Part shown: positions 19,647 through 24,410 of the stretch, piece by piece
Layout of the letters: each line of letters begins with the position of its first letter
Position numbering within the stretch: the stretch's first letter is position 1
Assembly: GCA_964598995.1 (NCBI GenBank)
Contig: CAZRDR010000055.1
Span: 1-24,410 of the forward strand
Reading direction: 5' to 3'
DNA: 24,410 nt
Source of the DNA: JACROF01 sp964598995
GTDB lineage: Bacteria; Patescibacteriota; Microgenomatia; Levybacterales; UBA12049
Notes under the pieces: model-generated
The model's input: the letters and a program-made list of their open reading frames with translations, nothing else
The model's database searches: none
Told to the model about the DNA's origin: nothing
Position numbers and translations under genes: made by a program

Positions 19647-20582
19647 CTATTTTTCTTTCACTTTATGGCCGCCGAATTCGCGACGAAGCGCTGCGACCAT
19701 TCTCGCTGCGAAAGATGATGAAACATTACTATCAGTTTTGGAACGACGGCGAAAGTCTAGCGACTGATCGATATTCTCAGCGTACACTCCCTCTTCTTTA
19801 GCTTGATTTACTGTCCATTCGGCTTCTCCTGTCGCATCAATTACTCCGTCCAAACCTGACAGTGTTGGATCTTTCTCAAGTGCATCTTTCGCACATTCGT
19901 TAAGAAAACTCGTGACGATAGTTCCTTTTTGCCAAAGCTTACTAACTGCTACTAGATCTATTTGATATGGCGCTTTTTCGAGGACGCCATACCCTTCACC
20001 TATAGCCTGCATCATGCCGTACTCGATGCCGTTATGGACCATTTTAACGAAATGTCCTGCTCCTCCTTCACCGAAATACTCATACCCGCCATGCGGCTGG
20101 ATGAGTGTCTCAAGGAGTGGCTTGATCTCATCAAATGCTGATTTATCTCCGCCTACCATAAGTGGATAACCATTATCGACAGCTTTTACGCCACCACTGA
20201 CCCCAATGCCTAGGAAGCGTATACCAAACTCTTTAAAATCTTCGTATCGACGTTGCGTATCTTTATAAAAAGCATTGCCTCCATCGATAACGATATCGCC
20301 TTTTTCGACATAACTAGCAATTTCTTTCAAAGTCGACTCGGTCGCATCGCCTGCTGGCAGCATGACCCAGATGATTTTCGGTGAAGACAATCCATGCACC
20401 AAACTTTTGATATCATCAGCTGCGATAAAGCGATCTGAGAGACCTTTATCTTTGAGGATAAGCTGAAACTCTTCAGTAACACTTGCCGTTCGATTCCAGC
20501 CAACGATCGTGTGACCTCCCTCTAAGAGTTTTTCGACCATTCGTGTTCCCATTTTCCCCAATCCGATAAATCCTATTTGCAT
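19647..20582 (-). CDS. gnd: 6-phosphogluconate dehydrogenase, decarboxylating (short form)
   Basis: A 311-residue enzyme that oxidises and decarboxylates 6-phosphogluconate to ribulose-5-phosphate. The Rossmann motif GFIGLGKMGTRM is at residues 4-15, and N30-R31-T32 after the second strand suggests NADP+ use. GVSGGVKAVDNGYPLMVGG at ~127-145 is the substrate-binding block, and HFVKMVHNGIEYGMM contains catalytic K180 and N184. Standard Gnd is ~470 residues; this is the short ~300-residue form known in some bacteria, lacking the C-terminal extension. It completes the oxidative branch with zwf and pgl upstream in the same orientation, but a second S23 gene now separates it from zwf. Its likely promoter (20599-20626) lies inside the left repeat arm of that cassette. 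Confidence 0.95.
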   Translation of the reverse strand: MQIGFIGLGKMGTRMVEKLLEGGHTIVGWNRTASVTEEFQLILKDKGLSDRFIAADDIKSLVHGLSSPKIIWVMLPAGDATESTLKEIASYVEKGDIVIDGGNAFYKDTQRRYEDFKEFGIRFLGIGVSGGVKAVDNGYPLMVGGDKSAFDEIKPLLETLIQPHGGYEYFGEGGAGHFVKMVHNGIEYGMMQAIGEGYGVLEKAPYQIDLVAVSKLWQKGTIVTSFLNECAKDALEKDPTLSGLDGVIDATGEAEWTVNQAKEEGVYAENIDQSLDFRRRSKTDSNVSSSFAARMVAALRREFGGHKVKEK

Positions 20583-20598
20583 AGTCAGTAGTATGTAG

Positions 20599-20626
20599 AT
20601 TGTATCATGTAGTATGTATGTGTGAA
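20599..20626 (-). promoter_or_regulatory. Probable gnd promoter in the left cassette arm
   Basis: On the minus strand: TTCACA (20626-20621), 16-base spacer, TACAAT (20604-20599), 16 bases before the gnd ATG. The boxes lie in the last codons and repeat arm of the S23 cassette, so the insertion may have brought a new promoter. Confidence 0.45.
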
Positions 20627-20982
20627 CTTTTTATCAAGCCATTAATCAATTTACTTATTACAACTGTCTGATTTGCTAATTGATGAAATTTTTCTTTTGC
20701 AAGATAACCAACATCACGTGCTACTAGTAACTGATTCTGCAATTCAGTAACGGAACCAAGTGACATATAAAGAAACTGCGTTTTTTCTTTCTTCCCTTTT
20801 CTCGAAAATCCTTCCGCAATATTGCTAGTAATCGAAATAACACATCTTCTCATTTGATCATTTAATGCGTACCTTTCATCCGAGGGAAATGTTTTTGTGA
20901 TTTTATAGATTTCTAAAACTAGCTTGTGCCCTTCTTGCCAAGCGTGGAGGTCAGTGAAAGATTGAATCTTTTCTCCTTGCAT
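20605..20982 (-). CDS. Four-helix bundle protein (S23 family), copy 2
   Basis: A 125-residue helical protein of the same S23 family as the gene at 9372-9734, but only distantly similar to it. It has the more typical family pattern: FTDLHAWQEGHKLVLEIYKITKTFP, then ALNDQMRRCVISITSNIAEGFSRKGKKEK with the hallmark S-I-x-S-N-I-A-E-G, then FLYMSLGSVTELQNQLLVARDVGYL and a final helix. Position 1 is the ATG inside the right repeat arm (20980-21008), and the last codons plus TGA lie in the left arm (20588-20616). A TATAAT about 30 bases before the ATG, inside the end of zwf, is a possible -10 box without a good -35. Function is unknown; it interrupts an otherwise functional zwf-gnd pair. Confidence 0.92.
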   Translation of the reverse strand: MQGEKIQSFTDLHAWQEGHKLVLEIYKITKTFPSDERYALNDQMRRCVISITSNIAEGFSRKGKKEKTQFLYMSLGSVTELQNQLLVARDVGYLAKEKFHQLANQTVVISKLINGLIKSSHIHTT

Positions 20983-21012
20983 ACTACCTACTACTTGCTA
21001 CATTCTACAAAA

Positions 21013-22443
21013 TTATAGCCAGCGACGTCCGTCGCGCTCGATAAGTTCTTCTGCTTCTTTTGGTCCCCAGGTCCCCTCATCATAGGTAAAAAGCTGTGGG
21101 TTATGTTCACTCCAGCCTTTTAGAATATTAGTGTTAAACTGCCAAGAACTCATCAACTCATCAGTTCGATTAAACAACATCTGATCACCCTGGAGGATAT
21201 CGAGTAAAACTTTTTCATAGGCATCAGTCCCTCGACTGCCAAACCCTTCGGCATAACTGAACTTCATCTCCACAGGTTCTAGTGATAGCTTGGTGCCTGG
21301 TTTTTTGGCGATAAAGCGCATACTAATTCCCTCATCTGGCTGAATTCTAATCGTTAAGACATTGCCTATTTCAGGACAGCCATATTCTTTAAAAAGAATG
21401 TGACACGTCTGTCGGAAGACAATCGAGATCTCCATTTTTTCTTCTTTCATTTTCTTACCCATCCGAATATAAAATGGGATATTTTTAAATCGTTCATTAT
21501 TTACCATGAACTTCATCGCGACATATGTCTCAGTTTGAGACGTTGCATTAACACCTTTCTCATTGGTGTATCCACTATACTGACCTCTGACGACTTCAGT
21601 TGCTACATTTTCAGGCTGAATACACTCGATCGCTTGAATCGCTTTCGTCCGAGCATCTCTAACATCTTCTTTGGTAAATGACTTTGGCTGATCCATCGCT
21701 ACAGCCGCGACTAACTGCATGAGATGGTTCTGTCCGACGTCTCTGAGTATCCCGACGCCATCGAAGAATTTCCCTCTCTTACCAATTCCTTCTGCCTCGG
21801 CAAAAGTGATCTGCACATGATCGACATAGTCTTTATTCCAGACAGGATCAAAGATACTATTAGCAAATCTAAAAGCGATCATGTTCTGGACGTTCTCTTT
21901 ACCTAGATAGTGATCGACGCGGAAAATCTGACGCTCATCGAAAATCTGCGCGAGCTTTTGATCCAAATGCATAGCAGTCTCTAGATCTTTACCAAATGGT
22001 TTTTCGATCGCGATGCGTGTCCATTTATTACTTCCCTGGCCGCATCCTTCTGCAAGCTTTGTTGAGTTCAAATTATCTAGAATTATTTCGTAATTATCTG
22101 GAGGAGTAGCTAAGTAAAATAAACGAGTCACACAGGCTCCCATCTGTTCATCAATTTTTGCTAACTTTTCGATGAGTTCGTCATAACCTTTCGTCTCTTC
22201 GAAGGTTCCTGATTGATAATGAACGTGTTTAGTAAAGTCGCCCCACAGAGGATCAGTCATTAATTTAGGGAAAAGTTCATAAAACTCTGAGTCATTTATC
22301 TCGCGGCGAGAAAAGCCAAAAATAAAAAAATCCTGAGGCAGATTGCCTTGCTTAAAAAGATTAAATAACGCGGGCATTAGTTTTACATTGGTCAGATCGC
22401 CAGTCGCACCGAAGATCACGAGGACAAAAGGAGACATCAACAT
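21013..22443 (-). CDS. zwf: Glucose-6-phosphate 1-dehydrogenase
   Basis: A 476-residue enzyme, first step of the oxidative pentose-phosphate branch: glucose-6-phosphate to 6-phosphogluconolactone with reduction of NAD(P). The nucleotide-binding VIFGATGDLTNVKLMPALFNL starts at residue 9 (G-A-S/T-G-D-L). IEKPFGKDL is at ~146-154, and the active-site R-V-D-H-Y-L-G-K-E is at 175-183. The C-terminal beta domain includes FYIRMGKKM and IRIQPDEGISMRF. Length is normal. The first ATG is at 22443, with a second in-frame ATG at 22437; a TACATT seven bases before the second could be a leaderless -10 box, so the true start is uncertain by two codons. The stop is followed by the second S23 cassette. Confidence 0.97.
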   Translation of the reverse strand: MLMSPFVLVIFGATGDLTNVKLMPALFNLFKQGNLPQDFFIFGFSRREINDSEFYELFPKLMTDPLWGDFTKHVHYQSGTFEETKGYDELIEKLAKIDEQMGACVTRLFYLATPPDNYEIILDNLNSTKLAEGCGQGSNKWTRIAIEKPFGKDLETAMHLDQKLAQIFDERQIFRVDHYLGKENVQNMIAFRFANSIFDPVWNKDYVDHVQITFAEAEGIGKRGKFFDGVGILRDVGQNHLMQLVAAVAMDQPKSFTKEDVRDARTKAIQAIECIQPENVATEVVRGQYSGYTNEKGVNATSQTETYVAMKFMVNNERFKNIPFYIRMGKKMKEEKMEISIVFRQTCHILFKEYGCPEIGNVLTIRIQPDEGISMRFIAKKPGTKLSLEPVEMKFSYAEGFGSRGTDAYEKVLLDILQGDQMLFNRTDELMSSWQFNTNILKGWSEHNPQLFTYDEGTWGPKEAEELIERDGRRWL

Positions 22444-22500
22444 AAATGTATTCTCAATACTACTCTATTTATTACTCTTTGTACATTAGTTACTTAAGAG

Positions 22501-23010
22501 TTAGTGCGTTAATGTATGTTTACTTATTCGCTTAATCTTAAAGTTCTCATCAACATCAGCATTGATAAAAAATAATTCTTTCTCCTCAATAATTTCTTTA
22601 AAACAATAATGAAGATCATCGATCAAGATATCACCTATCGATAACACATCATCTTTATGGATCCAGCGCAGTATCCCGTCTTCTGTTTTGGTCCCATCTT
22701 CGACTGTTTTTTCAGGAACTGCTACCTTAAAAAATGCCGCGACCCAGTCCTCAGGAAATCCTTCCTGAAAAATAATCATGCCGCAAAACCTTATATCCTC
22801 TGGCCGCACTTGATACCCAGACTCTTCCTCGATCTCTCTCACAGCGCATGCGACATAATCCTCACCATGCTCGATCCGACCGCCAACACCATTTAATTTA
22901 CCAGGATCGACACGCTTACCGGCATCTCGTTCAAGGAATAAATATTCATCACCACAGTGGATAAAACATGTGACTGATTTCTGGGTAGGTCTGATGTAGT
23001 GGTCGTCCAT
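22501..23010 (-). CDS. Nudix hydrolase (MutT-like)
   Basis: A 169-residue Nudix hydrolase with a perfect Nudix box, G-x5-E-x7-R-E-I-E-E-E-S-G-Y, at residues 44-66 (GRIEHGEDYVACAV followed by REIEEESGY). The preceding KLNGVGGRIEHGE and the segment RFCGMIIFQEGFPEDWVAAFFKV resemble 8-oxo-(d)GTP diphosphatases of the MTH1 type, but substrate prediction in this family is unreliable. Its ATG overlaps the pgl stop codon by one base, so it is translated with pgl, and it lies directly before zwf. Whether it has a task in the pentose-phosphate branch (for example removing a damaged cofactor or nucleotide) or is simply carried along is open. Confidence 0.92.
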   Translation of the reverse strand: MDDHYIRPTQKSVTCFIHCGDEYLFLERDAGKRVDPGKLNGVGGRIEHGEDYVACAVREIEEESGYQVRPEDIRFCGMIIFQEGFPEDWVAAFFKVAVPEKTVEDGTKTEDGILRWIHKDDVLSIGDILIDDLHYCFKEIIEEKELFFINADVDENFKIKRISKHTLTH

Positions 23011-23798
23011 TATACTTTTTGGTCAGTGATTAAAAGAGTGCGCCGTGCGATCTCTGGACGTTTGAAGAATCTGCCTGGAACTTCTTCTTCACTACCCTCG
23101 CTAAATACTTTCTCAAGGGCCTCTTTCTTGTCCTCACCAAAGACTAAAACGATAAAGATATCTATCATCGAAAGTCCCAAAAAGGTCATACTCACACGTT
23201 CTTTGAACATTCCGTGCAGGTCTGAGTATGACGAGGCGAGCATATTTTTTTGGTCATCATCAAACATGCGATTATGAAAATCCTGCACTGAGAGTTCAGT
23301 CGAATTTTTCCGATTCCCCGCAATCCCTGCAGTGTGTCCATCAAGCCCAATTCCGAGCGTTGCCACACGATTTGGAAAACCCGCAAATAAGTAACGCAGT
23401 GTCATATCATAGTTTTTAGCAGTTTCATCAAGGCCTAGATGTTGTTCTTCCAGAATTGGGTAAAATGGCACACCCTGTTCACGAAGGTAAGGTAAGAGAC
23501 CACTCTCTTCAATCATTTTCTCATTACTCGTATTATGCCCTTTGATTCCATACCGTTCATCAACGAGTGCTACAGCTCCAGGTGATATTTTTTTATCACT
23601 TGCGAGATTTTCGTAGAGGTCTTTAGGTGTTTTACCACCAGAAAGATAAAGGACAGTAGTCTTATCAACGATTTCGTAAAGAAGCTCACGAGCGGTTCGG
23701 AACCCCTCATACATCGTTGAAACCTTAGCAACATTGAGTCCATCAACAGAATAGGTGACGAATTGTTTTTCGTGCAGAAGCTTTACTAAATCAATCAT
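23010..23798 (-). CDS. pgl: 6-phosphogluconolactonase
   Basis: A 262-residue enzyme of the glucosamine-6-phosphate isomerase/6-phosphogluconolactonase fold. Blocks are VLYLSGGKTPKDLYENL (49-65), ALVDERYG (77-84), ATLGIGLDGHTAGIAG (146-161) and MIDIFIVLVFGEDKKEAL near the end. It hydrolyses the lactone made by Zwf to 6-phosphogluconate. The H-T-A-G active-site motif and the order pgl-Nudix-zwf-gnd support the lactonase rather than the isomerase. The ATG at 23798 has no Shine-Dalgarno; a promoter TTGAAT-17-TATATA at 23812-23840 gives a leader of only a few bases. The stop codon overlaps the Nudix start. Confidence 0.93.
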   Translation of the reverse strand: MIDLVKLLHEKQFVTYSVDGLNVAKVSTMYEGFRTARELLYEIVDKTTVLYLSGGKTPKDLYENLASDKKISPGAVALVDERYGIKGHNTSNEKMIEESGLLPYLREQGVPFYPILEEQHLGLDETAKNYDMTLRYLFAGFPNRVATLGIGLDGHTAGIAGNRKNSTELSVQDFHNRMFDDDQKNMLASSYSDLHGMFKERVSMTFLGLSMIDIFIVLVFGEDKKEALEKVFSEGSEEEVPGRFFKRPEIARRTLLITDQKV

Positions 23799-23811
23799 AT
23801 GAGGTCAATTA

Positions 23812-23840
23812 TATATACCAAAATATACTAAACCATTCAA
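23812..23840 (-). promoter_or_regulatory. Promoter of the pgl operon
   Basis: On the minus strand: TTGAAT (23840-23835), 17-base spacer, TATATA (23817-23812), 13 bases before the pgl ATG, so the predicted leader is about six bases. A second TATAAT overlaps (23812-23807), with a worse spacer. Together with the structured element it fills the 151-base gap before pgl. Confidence 0.55.
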
Positions 23841-23858
23841 CGTATCAGAATTCATATA

Positions 23859-23946
23859 AGGAAAAAGAGCAGCACGGTTCTGCTAAAAGCAGAAGTGGAA
23901 TTCATTTCCACAGTGCGTCGAGAAAAAACGCAGTTTTGTCTCGAGA
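23859..23946 (-). ncRNA. Structured repeat element, copy B (candidate RNA)
   Basis: It follows the stop codon of the pseudopilin-like gene by three bases. Minus-strand order as in copy A: hairpin TCGAGACAAAAC / GTTTTTTCTCGA (loop TGC instead of TAC), stem GCAC, hairpin GTGGAA-ATGAA-TTCCAC, hairpin TTCTGCT-TTT-AGCAGAA, closing GTGC, then TGCTCTTTTTCCT. Every inner stem differs from copy A at 13116-13201 yet still pairs. The pgl promoter starts 19 bases further on. Confidence 0.7.
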
Positions 23947-23949
23947 TAA

Positions 23950-24410
23950 CTACAGATTAAAATCTTTAGAGGCAGAAGTTACACATCTTTCAGGCTTTAC
24001 CGAAATAGGCGTACACAATTTAAAGTCCATCCCATCATTAACAACGGTGTAGCGATATGGTAAGCCAGTCTTGGATTCCTTAGGAACGCTCGTTAATATT
24101 TTCTTTTCTACCAATGCATCTAGGCTACTTGGGAATTTTTTATTGGTTAGATAGTAGGTCGTAAGTCCGTAAACAATACTCGTACTCGGATTAATCTTAG
24201 ACATCGGACTGCCAGGAAGTGTTTCGTTACCTGGAATACCAGCTGAGAGTGACTCAAACATCTGAATTGCGCGCGGTACGAGGACAATTCCTGACCCTAA
24301 AATAAGTAAGTAGCCCAACAGTGGTAAAAGGAGATAGACCATCTTATTTCCTCGTGGCACAGACGTTGGCGCTGGTGTCAACTTCTGAAGATGCGTTAGC
24401 AAGACGTAGT
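23950..24410 (-). CDS. Pseudopilin-like membrane protein, start probably outside the window
   Basis: The frame is open to the right edge; a TTG at 24402 could start it, but the sequence upstream stays coding, so the true N-terminus may lie beyond. A Pro-rich stretch (LTPAPTSVPRGNK) is followed by one strongly hydrophobic segment (MVYLLLPLLGYLLILGSGIVLV). The remainder resembles the globular part of type IV pilins and GspG-like pseudopilins: VYGLTTYYLTNKKFPSSLDALVEKKILTSVPKESKTGLPYRYTV and two cysteines near the C-terminus (LCTPI..., ERCV) that could form the usual disulfide. The canonical prepilin peptidase site (G-F-T-L-x-E) is not seen, so it is probably not processed as a pilin. Its stop is followed directly by structured element copy B. 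Confidence 0.75.
   Translation of the reverse strand, partial: YVLLTHLQKLTPAPTSVPRGNKMVYLLLPLLGYLLILGSGIVLVPRAIQMFESLSAGIPGNETLPGSPMSKINPSTSIVYGLTTYYLTNKKFPSSLDALVEKKILTSVPKESKTGLPYRYTVVNDGMDFKLCTPISVKPERCVTSASKDFNL

Larger units (their letters stand above)
20588..21008. mobile_element. Inverted-repeat-bounded S23 cassette 2
   Basis: The arms are 29 bases each, 20588-20616 and 20980-21008, and are inverse complements at 22 of 29 positions with no gap; outer and inner ends match best (GTAG.ATGTAG and GTAGTATG). The right arm begins with the S23 start codon and the left arm contains its stop codon, so the unit is essentially an ORF with repeat ends. It lies between the zwf stop (21013) and the gnd start (20582). 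The arms are made of GTAG/ATG-like words, different from cassette 1. Confidence 0.6.

Noticed and set aside
22444..22500. ACTCTT/AAGAGT hairpin between the Nudix gene and zwf as a fifth inverted-repeat unit
   Set aside because: Only six paired bases with no word repetition; could be chance in AT-rich sequence.

Overview
The window looks like a piece of a small-genome bacterium of the Patescibacteria (Candidate Phyla Radiation). This is inferred from tightly packed genes, many short overlaps, a compact 402-residue ProS, several unrecognised Pro/Gln-rich or single-membrane-segment proteins, a PRC-barrel/MgtE_N/CBS protein beside an NRAMP-like carrier, and scattered small 'four-helix bundle' (S23) genes. 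TGA is used as a stop (for example at 4738-4740 and at the end of csaA), so the UGA=Gly code of Gracilibacteria is unlikely. The phylum-level placement comes from reading alone and has not been tested by any search. Most genes lie on the minus strand; I see no rRNA, tRNA or CRISPR array.

Layout. 1-3084: three unrecognised minus-strand genes, one with a membrane segment and internal repeats, one running off the left edge. 3188-4740: a plus-strand pair, nucleotidyltransferase-like plus calcineurin-like phosphoesterase, separated by a large hairpin. 4735-6084: cysS. 6127-8606: an NRAMP-like carrier and its MgtE_N/CBS partner, preceded by a ~140-nt leader holding a possible 18-codon upstream ORF. 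8774-10856: a Gln-rich unknown, an S23 gene bounded by inverted repeats, a SufT/MIP18-like gene and a divergent unknown. 10858-13080: recR, prs, a GNAT acetyltransferase. 13208-15736: dnaX-ybaB and rpsU-ybeY. 15917-17158: HIT and DHH-like hydrolases. 17222-17839: a tail-anchored Pro/Ala-rich protein. 17854-19639: csaA-proS behind a clear T-box riboswitch. 19647-23798: a complete oxidative pentose-phosphate branch (pgl, zwf, gnd) with a Nudix gene and a second S23 gene inserted. 23950-24410: a pseudopilin-like gene running off the right edge.

Four layers of non-coding structure stand out. (1) Six genes have a -10 box ending 6-8 nt before the ATG, so the transcripts should be leaderless, whereas several other genes have good Shine-Dalgarno sequences. 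(2) Two 86-88 nt copies of a structured element (13116-13201, 23859-23946) keep their sequence at both ends while the stems in between vary with pairing preserved. (3) Two copies of a large hairpin (3939-3985, 11474-11519) share a core stem with covarying flanks. (4) Four inverted-repeat units made of simple words are present; two enclose an S23 gene almost exactly and two have no gene inside, which suggests a family of small mobile cassettes.

The genes serve DNA replication and repair (dnaX, ybaB, recR), translation (cysS, proS, rpsU, ybeY), nucleotide precursor supply (prs fed by pentose phosphate from zwf/pgl/gnd), metal transport and Fe-S assembly.
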